A DNA stretch of 64,000 nucleotides from Lysobacter ciconiae. GTDB taxonomy: Bacteria > Pseudomonadota > Gammaproteobacteria > Xanthomonadales > Xanthomonadaceae. Shown piece by piece: positions 35,765 through 44,943 of this stretch. Within the stretch, counting starts at the first letter, position 1, and each line of letters starts with the position of its first letter. Made by a program: the position numbers and the translations under genes. The stretch spans positions 1,285,001 through 1,349,000 of the forward strand of contig NZ_CP063656.1 in assembly GCF_015209725.1 (NCBI RefSeq), given 5' to 3'. The notes below the pieces were generated by a model. It was not told the origin of the DNA and made no database searches. It saw only the letters and a list, made by a program, of their open reading frames with translations.

Positions 35765-37648
35765 TCAGCGATATCCCGCAGCCTGCAACTCGAACAGTTC
35801 CGCATAGCGGCCGCCGGCGGCGAGCAGTTCCTCGTGGGTGCCGCTGGCCTCCAGGCCGCCGTCGGCCAGCACCAGGATCCGGTCGGCCATGCGCACGCTG
35901 GAGAAGCGGTGGGAGATCAACACCGCGGTCTTCTCCGCAGACAGCTCCTTGAAGCGCTGGAAGACCTCGAATTCGGCGCGCGCGTCCAGCGCTGCGGTCG
36001 GCTCATCGAGGATCATCACCTGCGCATCGCGCATGTACGCGCGGGCGATCGCGATCTTCTGCCACTCGCCGCCTGACAGGTCCACGCCGGTCTTGAAACG
36101 GCGCCCGATCAGTTGCCCGTAGCGGTCGGGCAGGCGTTCGATCATCTCCTCGGCCATCGCGCGGCGCGCCGACTCGCGGATGCGGTCCTCGTCGTCCATC
36201 GCGTTGATCTGGCCAACCCCGATGTTCTCGCCGACGGTGAGGTGGTAGCGCACGAAGTCCTGGAAGATCACGCCGACATTGGCGCGCAGCTCGTCCAGGT
36301 CGTATTCGCGCAGGTCGCGCCCGTCCAGGAGGATGCGGCCTTCCACGGGGTCGTACAGGCGGGCCAGCAGCTTGACCAGGGTGGTCTTGCCGGCGCCGTT
36401 CTCGCCGACCAGCGCCAGGACCTCGCCGGCGCGCAGCTCGAAGTCCAGACCGCGCAGTGCCCACTTGTTGGCGTCCGGGTAGCGGAAGCCGACGTTCTCG
36501 AACACGAAGCCGCTCCGTATCGGCTGCGGGAACGCAACGGGGTCGGTGGGAGAGATGATCCGGGGCTGGGTGGCGAAAAACGAGAACAGGTCGTCCAGGT
36601 ACAGCGCCTGCCCGGCCACCTGGGAGAAACCGACCAGCAGGCCCTCCAGCAATTGGCGCAGGCGGCGGAAGCTGCCGGCGAGGAAGGTCAGGTCGCCGAT
36701 GCTGAAGTCCCCGCGCACGGTGCGCCAGGCGATGTAGGCGTAGGCGGCGTAGTAGCCCAGCGTTCCCAGCGCGGCGAGCGCGGAGCCCCATAGCGCGCGT
36801 CGGCGGGCCAGCGCGCGGTTGACGAGGTAGAACTTGTCGGCCAGTTCGGTGTAGCGGGCCACCAGGAAGCGGTGGAGGTTGAAGATCTTGACCTCTTTGG
36901 CCGTCTCCACGCTCGCGCCCATCTGGCGCACGTACTCCAGCTGCCGACGCTCGGGCGTCCAGGCGAAGTTGATCGAGTAACCCAGCGCATTGAAGTGCGC
37001 CTCGCCGAGGAAGGCTGGAATCAACGCCACCGCGAGCAGGGCGATCAGCCACGGCGCGTACACCAGCAGCCCGATGGCGAAACTGACTACCGTGATCGCG
37101 TCCTGCAACTGGCCGAACAGCTGGCTGAGCAGGTTCTGCCGCCCCATCGTCTGGCGACGCGCGCGATCCAGCTTGTCCTGCAGGTCGGGATCCTCGAAGT
37201 CCTGCAGGTCCAGGGTCGCGGCGTGTTCCATCAGGCGCACGCTGGTCGCGTTGGTGAACAGCTCCGACAGCAGGCCATCGCCGTAACTGGTCAGCCGTCC
37301 CAGCAGGTCGGAGGCGATCGCCAGCCCCAGCTCCATCGCCAGCAATGCCGCCAGGTGGTTGAGCTGGCCGCTCTGCCAGGCGACCTGCAGCGTCTCAAAG
37401 GTGGTGTCGATCGCGACCAGGCGGATCGCCTCGTCGATGATCAGCTTGCCGATGTAGAGCGTGGCGATCGGCACGAGCGCGCGCACCACGCGCAGGCCGA
37501 GGGTCACGAGTGTCAGCGACCGGCTGGTCGCCCAGATCATGCGCAGGAAAGGCGGCAGGTTGCGCAGCGCATCGAAACGCTCGCGCAGCGAAGGCTTGGC
37601 ACTGGGGCGGCGGAGCGGGCCGTGGGCGCCCGTCTTCGTCTCAGCCAT
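35765..37648 (-). CDS. ABC exporter, fused membrane and ATPase domains
   Basis: 627 residues. Roughly residues 30-340 form a six-helix exporter membrane domain; the ATPase has Walker A GENGAGKTTLVKLL, signature LSGGEWQKIAIARA and Walker B VMILDEPTAALDA. It is a half-transporter that would dimerise, similar to MsbA-like lipid or peptide exporters. No peptide-precursor or maturation gene is adjacent, so the cargo is unknown. I take the ATG at 37648, since the longer frame starts with an unsupported TTG. Confidence 0.9.
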   Translation of the reverse strand: MAETKTGAHGPLRRPSAKPSLRERFDALRNLPPFLRMIWATSRSLTLVTLGLRVVRALVPIATLYIGKLIIDEAIRLVAIDTTFETLQVAWQSGQLNHLAALLAMELGLAIASDLLGRLTSYGDGLLSELFTNATSVRLMEHAATLDLQDFEDPDLQDKLDRARRQTMGRQNLLSQLFGQLQDAITVVSFAIGLLVYAPWLIALLAVALIPAFLGEAHFNALGYSINFAWTPERRQLEYVRQMGASVETAKEVKIFNLHRFLVARYTELADKFYLVNRALARRRALWGSALAALGTLGYYAAYAYIAWRTVRGDFSIGDLTFLAGSFRRLRQLLEGLLVGFSQVAGQALYLDDLFSFFATQPRIISPTDPVAFPQPIRSGFVFENVGFRYPDANKWALRGLDFELRAGEVLALVGENGAGKTTLVKLLARLYDPVEGRILLDGRDLREYDLDELRANVGVIFQDFVRYHLTVGENIGVGQINAMDDEDRIRESARRAMAEEMIERLPDRYGQLIGRRFKTGVDLSGGEWQKIAIARAYMRDAQVMILDEPTAALDARAEFEVFQRFKELSAEKTAVLISHRFSSVRMADRILVLADGGLEASGTHEELLAAGGRYAELFELQAAGYR

Positions 37649-37963
37649 GCCGGGCTGCGCCGGGGATACGCGACACGGGCGGTGCAATCAGCCCGTCATT
37701 TCGCGAGGGCGCAGATGTGTGACAAAGAATGAAATCCAAAAGCGGTTCTTCCCGGACGAAAGGCGCGTGATCGCACCGACGGTATGAGGGCGCAAGTCTG
37801 GCAACTCGCGGCGCTGCAACGCGTGAATCACGCCCGACGGGTGCGCGGGCCTTGATCGCGCCAGTCCACGCATTTTCCCGCTCGCCTGACCAGGGTCAAG
37901 GCGCCGACGATCAATTCGACGGATTCTGCATCTCCCCGATATCCGCTCATCAGGAGTTGAACC
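37649..37963. other. Divergent intergenic region
   Basis: A 315-bp gap between the ABC exporter and the HMA protein, transcribed away on both sides. Apart from the palindrome at 37884-37902 and AGGAG before the HMA start, I see no gene, RNA or repeat in it. Confidence 0.5.
37884..37902. promoter_or_regulatory. Palindrome resembling a MerR-family operator
   Basis: TGACC-AG-GGTCA is flanked by GCC and AGGC; on the minus strand it reads CCTTGACCCTGGTCAGG. Such CTTGAC...GTCAAG dyads are typical of MerR-type metal-responsive promoters. It lies about 60 bp upstream of a metal-binding protein gene. No regulator gene is adjacent. Confidence 0.35.
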
Positions 37964-38203
37964 ATGCTGCTCGAAGTTGAAAAGATCACCTGCGACAAGT
38001 GCGGTGACGCGATCCAGAAAGCCATCCTCGCGCAGGACCCCACCGCGCAGGTCACCGTCAACGTCGCCGACCAGCAGGTCCGCGTCGAAGGTTTGATCAC
38101 CCAGCAGCAGGCCATCGACGCGCTGGTCGCAGCGGGCTACCCGGCCAGCAACGCAGCGCCGCACAGCGGCGAAGGCAGCGACTGCTGCGGCGGCTGCTCT
38201 TGA
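37964..38203 (+). CDS. Small HMA-type heavy-metal-binding protein (CopZ-like)
   Basis: 79 residues. One ferredoxin-like HMA domain carries the metal site ITCDKCGDAI (CxxC at about residues 10-13); the C-terminus adds a Cys-rich tail, DCCGGCS. Copper chaperones of the CopZ/Atx1 type use the same CxxC to carry Cu(I). The extra cysteines are unusual and might form a second metal site. AGGAG precedes the ATG. No copper ATPase lies nearby. Confidence 0.8.
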   Translation: MLLEVEKITCDKCGDAIQKAILAQDPTAQVTVNVADQQVRVEGLITQQQAIDALVAAGYPASNAAPHSGEGSDCCGGCS

Positions 38204-38214
38204 TTTAAGGGGAG

Positions 38215-38241
38215 GGCTGGCGGCGGGAGAGGCCGCCAGCC
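38215..38241 (+). terminator. Strong hairpin after the HMA gene
   Basis: GGCTGGCGGC pairs perfectly with GCCGCCAGCC around a 7-base loop, 11 bp past the stop codon. There is no T-tract, so it may be a transcript-stabilising or attenuating hairpin rather than a full terminator. Confidence 0.45.
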
Positions 38242-38330
38242 ATTGGGGCTAGTGCCGTCAGGGCGGCGCGCGCCCGTTGGAGCCCGGGCCGTTAGAATGG
38301 CCACCCCTTCGCCAGCCTGAAGTCCGCGCC

Positions 38331-39890
38331 GTGAGCAATGCCGCCAACCCGTTTGCCGACCGCCAGCCAATCTCCATCCGGCAGCAGGATTTCATCCAGT
38401 CCGTAGCCGATGCGTTGCAGTACATCTCGTACTACCACCCGGTGGACTACATCAAGAGTCTTGCGGCGGCCTATGAGCGCGAGGAAAGCGTTGCGGCCAA
38501 GGACGCGATCGCGCAGATCCTGATCAATTCGCGCATGTGCGCCGAAGGCCACCGGCCGATCTGCCAGGACACCGGCATCGTTACGGTATTCCTGGAAATC
38601 GGCATGGACGTGCGCTGGGATGACGCGACCATGGGCGTGGAAGACATGGTCCACAGGGGGGTGCGCCGCGCGTACGCGCATCCCGACAACAAGCTGCGTG
38701 CCAGCGTGCTGGCCGATCCAGCCGGCAAGCGCATCAATACCAAGGACAACACACCCGGCGTGGTCAACGTCAAGGTGGTGCCCGGCAATACGGTCGATGT
38801 GATCGTCGCGGCCAAGGGTGGCGGCTCGGAGGCCAAGGCAAAATTCGCGATGCTCAACCCGTCCGACTCCGTGGTGGACTGGGTAATGAAGACCGTGCCG
38901 ACCATGGGTGCGGGCTGGTGTCCCCCGGGAATGCTGGGCATCGGCATCGGCGGCACCGCGGAAAAGGCGATGCTGCTGGCGAAGGAATCGCTGATGGAGC
39001 CGATCGACATCACCGAACTGAAAGCACGCGGCGCCTCCAACCGCGCCGAAGAGCTGCGGATCGAACTGTTCGACAAGGTCAACGGTTTGGGCATCGGTGC
39101 CCAGGGCCTGGGTGGCCTGACCACGGTGCTGGACGTCAAGGTCAAGGACTTCCCGACCCACGCGGCCAACCTGCCGGTCGCGCTGATTCCCAACTGCGCG
39201 GCGACCCGCCATGCCCACTTCACGCTCGACGGCAGCGGTCCGGTGATGCTCGATCCGCCGTCACTGGAAGACTGGCCGCAGCTCACCTACGACGCGTCCA
39301 AGGGCCGCCGGGTGGATCTCGACACGGTCACCGCCGAGGACGTCGCCAGCTGGCAACCCGGCGAGACCATCCTGCTCAACGGCAAGCTGCTGACCGGCCG
39401 GGACGCCGCGCACAAACGCATTGTCGGCATGCTGGACGCCGGCGAGCCGTTGCCGGTCGACTTCAAGGGTCGCTTCATCTATTACGTTGGTCCGGTCGAC
39501 CCGGTCCGCGACGAGGTCGTGGGTCCGGCCGGTCCGACCACCGCGACGCGCATGGACAAGTTCACCGAGCAGGTACTCAGCCAGACCGGCCTGCTGGGCA
39601 TGGTCGGCAAGGCCGAGCGGGGCGGCGAGGCGATTGAGTCGATCCGCCGCCACAAGTCGGTGTACCTGATGGCCGTGGGCGGCGCCGCGTACCTGGTCTC
39701 GAAGGCGATCAAGGCCGCCCGCGTGGTTGCGTTCGAGGACCTGGGCATGGAGGCGATCTACGAGTTCACCGTGCAGGACATGCCGGTGACCGTCGCCGTG
39801 GACTCCGCCGGCGAGTCGGTGCACGTCACCGGTCCGCGCGAGTGGCAGGCACGGATCGGCACGATCCCGCTGCTGCTGGCGGAGGTCTGA
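38331..39890 (+). CDS. fumA: Fumarate hydratase, class I (Fe-S dependent)
   Basis: 519 residues from a GTG. The 4Fe-4S cysteines are in RPICQDTG, VALIPNCAATRH and GAGWCPPG; HAHFTLDGSGP and AYLVSKAIKAARVVAF are further family motifs. The N-terminal alpha part and C-terminal beta part are fused, as in E. coli FumA. It interconverts fumarate and malate in the TCA cycle and is oxygen-sensitive. The tartrate dehydratase family is related, but the fused length favours fumarase. Confidence 0.93.
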   Translation: MSNAANPFADRQPISIRQQDFIQSVADALQYISYYHPVDYIKSLAAAYEREESVAAKDAIAQILINSRMCAEGHRPICQDTGIVTVFLEIGMDVRWDDATMGVEDMVHRGVRRAYAHPDNKLRASVLADPAGKRINTKDNTPGVVNVKVVPGNTVDVIVAAKGGGSEAKAKFAMLNPSDSVVDWVMKTVPTMGAGWCPPGMLGIGIGGTAEKAMLLAKESLMEPIDITELKARGASNRAEELRIELFDKVNGLGIGAQGLGGLTTVLDVKVKDFPTHAANLPVALIPNCAATRHAHFTLDGSGPVMLDPPSLEDWPQLTYDASKGRRVDLDTVTAEDVASWQPGETILLNGKLLTGRDAAHKRIVGMLDAGEPLPVDFKGRFIYYVGPVDPVRDEVVGPAGPTTATRMDKFTEQVLSQTGLLGMVGKAERGGEAIESIRRHKSVYLMAVGGAAYLVSKAIKAARVVAFEDLGMEAIYEFTVQDMPVTVAVDSAGESVHVTGPREWQARIGTIPLLLAEV

Positions 39891-39894
39891 TCGC

Positions 39895-40851
39895 TCAGAG
39901 GTCGGCGATCAGCGCGCGCAGCATCGTCCTGGTTGCCGGCTGCGCCAGATACGCGCTGGCCATCGCGTCCAGCGCGGCCAGATTGGTCGCGCTGACGTCA
40001 TCCAGGTCGTCCAGCCCGACCACCAGCTCGGCCTGCATGCGGTAATAGCTGCTCCCGACAATCTGGCGGGCGATGTAGTCCACCGAATCCGTGTTGCCAT
40101 CAAAGAGCACGTCGATGATCGGGATCGCCCACTCCAGCGCGCCCCATTCGCGCGCCTGCTTGAGAAGGATCGGCCGGTTCCGCTGGCCGCTGCCGACCGA
40201 AAGCACCGTCAGTTGCTGGCAGTGCTGGACCCGCTCGTCATGACGGATCGCCTCGGCAATGGCGCAGGCGGTGGGGTTGTTGGCGACCACGCCGCCGTCG
40301 ATCAGCGAGCACGCCTGACCTTCCACCACCAGCGGATGCGCCGGGAAATAGGTCGGCGCCGCGGTCGAGGCGCGGCACACGTCCCGGACGCGCAGCGACT
40401 GATGCTCGGGACGGAAGCTCTTGAAGATCACCGGTTGCCGCGAGAGGGTGTCGTAGCTGGTGATGACCACCGGCATGCGCAGCTCGCCGAGCGTGGCGGT
40501 GCCAAACACCTCGCGCAACACGCTTTCCAGGCCACGGCCGTCATAGCGGGGTGCTGAAGGACCGTCGCGGAAAAGCCGACCGGCACGCGACCACAGGCGG
40601 CTGGCCATGCCCGGGAAAATACGCTGCCCATGCTCCCGGTACAGGCGCGCCATCTGCGCCGGTGGCAGTCCCAGACCGAGCCCGCAGGCGATCACCGCCC
40701 CGGTGGAGCTGCCGGCCACCAGATTGAAGCTTTCGAGCAGGCCCGGCCTGCCGGCGTCCGTCAGGGCGTCCTGGACGCCCTGCAGCCAAGCGCAACTGAC
40801 CAGGCCGCGGATGCCGCCGCCATCGATGGAGAGGATTCGCCGGGCCTTCAT
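39895..40851 (-). CDS. Patatin-like phospholipase
   Basis: 318 residues. The oxyanion loop SIDGGGIRG, the nucleophile elbow AGSSTGAV (GxSxG) and the DGG of the catalytic aspartate (LIDGGVVANNP) are all intact, so an active Ser-Asp acyl hydrolase is expected. There is no signal peptide. Length and motifs resemble CBASS CapV effectors, but there is no cGAS-like cyclase nearby. The start lies 83 bp downstream of pldA on the same strand, so it may be the last gene of the phospholipid cluster. Confidence 0.88.
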   Translation of the reverse strand: MKARRILSIDGGGIRGLVSCAWLQGVQDALTDAGRPGLLESFNLVAGSSTGAVIACGLGLGLPPAQMARLYREHGQRIFPGMASRLWSRAGRLFRDGPSAPRYDGRGLESVLREVFGTATLGELRMPVVITSYDTLSRQPVIFKSFRPEHQSLRVRDVCRASTAAPTYFPAHPLVVEGQACSLIDGGVVANNPTACAIAEAIRHDERVQHCQQLTVLSVGSGQRNRPILLKQAREWGALEWAIPIIDVLFDGNTDSVDYIARQIVGSSYYRMQAELVVGLDDLDDVSATNLAALDAMASAYLAQPATRTMLRALIADL

Positions 40852-40934
40852 GGTCGCTGCCTCCGGTGGAGTGGACCCACGTTAACCCGATGCCGGCGCA
40901 CAGGATGAGACCGCCGGCCAATCTCAGGCGGGCG

Positions 40935-42137
40935 TCAGAACCACTCCAGCAGCGAGATGCCCAGGCCGACCTGGGTCGAGCGATGGTTGTAGTCGATCAG
41001 GCTCTCGCCGTAGCCGTCGAACACCTGCACGTGGCCGCGCAGGGTTCGGGTCAGCGGGAATCCCCAATCGAACTGCACCGCGCCGCGCGAATCGCTGCCG
41101 CTACGCAGCGAGTGCCGCGCCATCAGTGCGAACTCGTGGCCGTCGCGCACATGCACCAGTGTCGCATCGGCGCGTCCCATGTAGTTCTCGATGCCGGGGT
41201 TGTCGTCATCGCTGCCGTCCGACAGCCGCCACCATGGCCGCACCATCAGTGCCCAGTCCTCGCGATCCATGCCGATGTTCACCATCACCCGGTTCCAGCT
41301 GCGCGAGAGGGGATCGGCGCGCCCGTTGGACTGGTGGTTGACGCCCACGCCAAGCATGCGCCCGCGCCAGCCGCCGGGGAGCCCGTAGTTGTTGCGGAAC
41401 ACCAGCAGCACTTCGGGCTCGTAGTTGGACTCGCGGAACGGGCGCGAATCATCGCCCTGGAACACCTGCCAGTGCGAGGTCTGGGTGTAGGCCATCCACA
41501 GGTCGCCGTTGTTGCCGATCAGGTTTTCCAGCGCCTTGGTCTTGAAGCTGACCTGGAACTTCGCCTCCACGCTTTTCAGCGAAACCGGCTGCGCCGGAAT
41601 GTCCGGGTCCGAGCTGCTCGGCTCCTTGTTGGGACTGCTGTTCCAGACCGTCGGCAGCAGATAGACAGGCTTGTAGGCACGCAGGTTGAAGATGCCCAGC
41701 TTGGAGTCGCGGGCCAACTCCCAGCGGCTGTCCAGCAGGCCGCCCTTGCCGGCATTGGCGATGCGATCGACCAGCGCGTCATCCCCGGTGTCGGTACTAA
41801 ACAGATTGCCGGCCACCAGACGCGCGCGCGCCGCCGCCGGGCTGGCCTGACCTTGCTGGATGTCCTGCTCGACCCGCTGCGCGCGCTGCTCGCGGGCGAC
41901 ATCGGCGTCCTCGTCCGCACGCGCGGTATCGGCCGCGCGTCGGGCAAACACGTTGTCGTAGCAGGCCAGGCGCTCGACATCGAGGCTGAGCGGTACACAC
42001 GCTTCGGCGGTGGTCGGGGACTCGGGCGACATCAGGTCCTGCGCCGCGACGGGCGCGGCCATGGCCAGCGACGCCAGAACGAAGAGGCGCAGAGTTGCGG
42101 GGCGGAGCGCAGGCGGTTGATTCACGGGTTCGCTCAT
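40935..42137 (-). CDS. pldA: Outer-membrane phospholipase A (OMPLA)
   Basis: 400 residues. A signal peptide ends near residue 32 (MAAPVAAQ). A variable N-terminal segment of about 110 residues is followed by the OMPLA barrel; the active site is NHQSNGRADPLSRSWNR, with the catalytic His and Ser in HQS, preceded by YTQTSHWQ. The C-terminal residue is Phe (LLEWF), as in outer-membrane barrels. OMPLA cleaves phospholipids that reach the outer leaflet. It starts six bases after the mscS stop. Confidence 0.92.
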   Translation of the reverse strand: MSEPVNQPPALRPATLRLFVLASLAMAAPVAAQDLMSPESPTTAEACVPLSLDVERLACYDNVFARRAADTARADEDADVAREQRAQRVEQDIQQGQASPAAARARLVAGNLFSTDTGDDALVDRIANAGKGGLLDSRWELARDSKLGIFNLRAYKPVYLLPTVWNSSPNKEPSSSDPDIPAQPVSLKSVEAKFQVSFKTKALENLIGNNGDLWMAYTQTSHWQVFQGDDSRPFRESNYEPEVLLVFRNNYGLPGGWRGRMLGVGVNHQSNGRADPLSRSWNRVMVNIGMDREDWALMVRPWWRLSDGSDDDNPGIENYMGRADATLVHVRDGHEFALMARHSLRSGSDSRGAVQFDWGFPLTRTLRGHVQVFDGYGESLIDYNHRSTQVGLGISLLEWF

Positions 42138-42143
42138 GGGGGT

Positions 42144-43547
42144 TCAGGGGTCGGGCGACATCAGGTCGTCGGGGGAGTGGGCACGTTGCTCGTCCGCGAG
42201 CTGTTCATCGATATCACGGTTGATGGACGTGTCCTGCGGCGCGGTGTCGGGACTTTCGTCCATCGCCACCGCTTCGGCCGGCGAAGGCTCGGCAATGGCG
42301 GTGGCCTCGTCGGGGGCGGGCATTGCCACGACGTGCTGGATGGAGCGCGGCGGCTGGATGCCGGCCAGGAAGAAGCCGTTGCGCACCGCGCGGATCGCTG
42401 CGCTGCGCACACCGCCCAGGTCGTTCTTGCGCTGGTCGATCCAGCCAAAGAACTGGATCCGCAGCTCGTTGCCGTCGTAGCTGTTGATGATCGAGGACGG
42501 CCGCGGATCGACGAGCACGCCATCGATGCTGGCGATGCGCTCCAGGCCGGTTTCCTGGGCAGTGCCCATGGACGACGCCGCGTCGACCGGTATCACGAAG
42601 TCGAAGCGGCGCTTCGGGTTGCTGCTGAAATTGAGCACGACCGACTTGAACACCAGCGCATTGGGCAGGCTGAGACGGTTGCCGTCCAGCGTCATCAGGA
42701 TCGTTGCGCGCGAGGTAAGGGCGACCACCTTGCCCTCGTAGGTGTCGATGCGCAGGGTGTCGCCCGGCGAAAACGGCCGGCGCAGGCCCAGCAGCACGCC
42801 GGCGACGTAATTCTCGGCGATGTCCTTGAAGGCAAAGCCGACCACCAGGCCGATCACCCCGGCCGAGCCCAGCACCGCGCCGAGCAGTGACGTCGCACCC
42901 AGCAGGTTGAGCGCGGACAGGACACCGACGATCAGCACCAGCCACTGGACGAGGTTGCGGGCCAGCCCGTTGATGTACGGATTGGCGGTGCGCAGCTTGT
43001 GCTTGCCGATGCGCACACCGAGCCAGCGTCCGAGCCACCATGACGCGACCACCATCGCCACGGCGACGATCAGCAAGGGCAGCGCCGCCAGCAGGCGGAA
43101 CACCTTGTCCATCGCGATGGCGCTGGCCGCGTCCAGCCGGTCGATCAGGTGCGTGCTGAGGGTCAGGTGGTTCTCCACGGCGCTGATGCCGGGGTGCTGG
43201 CTTGCGATCTGCTCGGCCAGCGTGCGGTCCTCGACCTCCAGCACGCTGCCTTCCAGGCGGGCGACCCCTGCGGTCACCGTCACGTTGACGTCCTGCATGC
43301 CGTCGGCCTTCTGCAGGCGGCGCGCGACCTGCAAGGTGAGCGCGTCATCGTCCGGCGCGACCACCTCGGCGTCCGGGGCAGGATCAGGATCGGTTCCGGG
43401 CCGTTCGGCGGCGCCGCTGTCCTCAGCGGCGGCGGGGCGTTCGAGCTGAGCAAGGCCCGGACCCTGCGAGGCCGGCGCTACGCCGGGCAGCAACAACACC
43501 AACAGCGCTGCGAGCAACGCCAGGGGCAGGAGCGACGATCTGGGCAT
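42144..43547 (-). CDS. BON-domain mechanosensitive channel (MscS family)
   Basis: About 467 residues. A signal-like hydrophobic start is followed by a periplasmic BON domain (about 70-135; ARLEGSVLEVEDR), three membrane helices and the MscS beta domain with GVIGLVVGFAFKDIAENYVAG, the pore-lining TM3 to beta junction. The C-terminal tail is acidic and low-complexity. MscS channels release solutes on membrane tension. A GTG six bases before the ATG has a better-spaced AAGGTG site and may be the real start. It lies 22 bp after cls. Confidence 0.9.
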   Translation of the reverse strand: MPRSSLLPLALLAALLVLLLPGVAPASQGPGLAQLERPAAAEDSGAAERPGTDPDPAPDAEVVAPDDDALTLQVARRLQKADGMQDVNVTVTAGVARLEGSVLEVEDRTLAEQIASQHPGISAVENHLTLSTHLIDRLDAASAIAMDKVFRLLAALPLLIVAVAMVVASWWLGRWLGVRIGKHKLRTANPYINGLARNLVQWLVLIVGVLSALNLLGATSLLGAVLGSAGVIGLVVGFAFKDIAENYVAGVLLGLRRPFSPGDTLRIDTYEGKVVALTSRATILMTLDGNRLSLPNALVFKSVVLNFSSNPKRRFDFVIPVDAASSMGTAQETGLERIASIDGVLVDPRPSSIINSYDGNELRIQFFGWIDQRKNDLGGVRSAAIRAVRNGFFLAGIQPPRSIQHVVAMPAPDEATAIAEPSPAEAVAMDESPDTAPQDTSINRDIDEQLADEQRAHSPDDLMSPDP

Positions 43548-43569
43548 CAACACATTCCGCACCTTGGGA

Positions 43570-44859
43570 TCACAACTGGGACTTGAAGGGCAGCGACACA
43601 CGCTCGGCCATCTTCTCGCGCCACGGGCGGTTGAGCCACATCTCGTGGGTGTAGCGCTTGGCGGACTTCAGATCGTGCTCGAACACCGCCGTCATCGCCT
43701 CGGCAAACGCATGGTCGTAGATATTCAGGCTGGCCTCGTCATTTAGCCTGAACGAGCGGATATCGAAGTTGGTCGAGCCGACCGAGGTCATCTGGCGGTC
43801 CACCACCAGCAACTTGGTGTGCATCATCGTCGGCTGGTATTCGTGGATCTCGATCCCGTTGCGCAACAGCGCGCCCCAAGTCGAGCGCGACGAGATCCGC
43901 ACCGTGGCCGAGTCGATGTGCGGCCCGGGCAGGAGGACGCGGATGCGCACGCCACGTTCGCGCGCGGCCAGCAGGGCCTCGACGATCAGCTCGTCGGGGA
44001 CGAAGTACGCAGCCGCGAGATCGATGGATTCCTCCGCGGCCGCGATCGACATCAGGTACATCAGGTGCATGCTCTCGCTGCCGCCGGCGGGCGAGGCGAT
44101 GATCATGTGCGCGTCCATGTCGCCCGCGTGCTCGAGCGGTGGAAAGTAGGTCGGACCGCTGAGCACGACGCCGGTAGTCTTGATCCAGTTGTCGTTGAAC
44201 GCGGCCTGGACCTGCGCCACGGCCGGCCCGTCGATCCGGAAGTGCATGTCGCGCCAGTGATCCGGATCCTCGGCCTTGCCCTCCCACTGGTCGGCGATCC
44301 CGACACCGCCGGTGAAGCCGACGCGGCCGTCGACGACGAGCAGCTTGCGGTGGGTGCGGTTGTTCATCCGGGTCAGGCTGTACCAGTGCAGCGGCCGGTA
44401 GCGCTGCACCTCCACTCCCGCGTCCTCCATCGACTGCAGCAGCGCCTGGTCCATCTTCAGGCTGCCGACCCAATCGATGGTCACGTGCACCGGCAGCCCC
44501 GCCGTAGCGCGTTCCGACAGCGCATCGCTGAATTCGCGGCCGATCTCACCGGACCAGTAGATGTAGGTCTCGAAGGTGATCGAGGTGCGCGCGGCGCGGA
44601 TGGCCTCCAGCATTGCCGGAAAGATCTCGCCCCCGTTGTTGAACGCCTGCACCTTGTTGCCCGGCAGTATCCCTGGCCCGAGCATGACCGCCATCTCGCG
44701 CTCGTACTGCTCGTCTCCGGTTGCATAGTGGTGGTTGATGCGACGCTCGATGTGCTTTTCCGAGGTCGAGAAGTTCAGCCCGATCACGACCACGATGGCA
44801 GTGACGAGCACAGTCAGCACGATGACCCATGTCATATGTTTGCGGCTCCAGGACAGCAT
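43570..44859 (-). CDS. Cardiolipin synthase-like phospholipase D family protein
   Basis: 429 residues. One N-terminal helix (8-28) anchors the protein. Two HKD motifs are complete: HRKLLVVDGRVGFTGG and HTKLLVVDRQMTSVGSTNFD. FETYIYWSGEIG and the wide HKD spacing match the bacterial cardiolipin synthase group rather than nucleases. It joins two phosphatidyl units at the inner membrane. It is first in the cls-mscS-pldA run. Confidence 0.9.
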   Translation of the reverse strand: MLSWSRKHMTWVIVLTVLVTAIVVVIGLNFSTSEKHIERRINHHYATGDEQYEREMAVMLGPGILPGNKVQAFNNGGEIFPAMLEAIRAARTSITFETYIYWSGEIGREFSDALSERATAGLPVHVTIDWVGSLKMDQALLQSMEDAGVEVQRYRPLHWYSLTRMNNRTHRKLLVVDGRVGFTGGVGIADQWEGKAEDPDHWRDMHFRIDGPAVAQVQAAFNDNWIKTTGVVLSGPTYFPPLEHAGDMDAHMIIASPAGGSESMHLMYLMSIAAAEESIDLAAAYFVPDELIVEALLAARERGVRIRVLLPGPHIDSATVRISSRSTWGALLRNGIEIHEYQPTMMHTKLLVVDRQMTSVGSTNFDIRSFRLNDEASLNIYDHAFAEAMTAVFEHDLKSAKRYTHEMWLNRPWREKMAERVSLPFKSQL

Positions 44860-44943
44860 GGAATTCCCCTTGTCTCCGCGGCTACTGTGAATGTCCGGGG
44901 CGGCGCATAACGTGAAGGATGCGCGGCACGCCGGTGGCGCCGG

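Noticed and set aside
39895..40851. CBASS defence island
   Set aside because: Only a patatin is present; there is no nucleotidyltransferase, HORMA, TRIP13 or ubiquitin-like gene around it.
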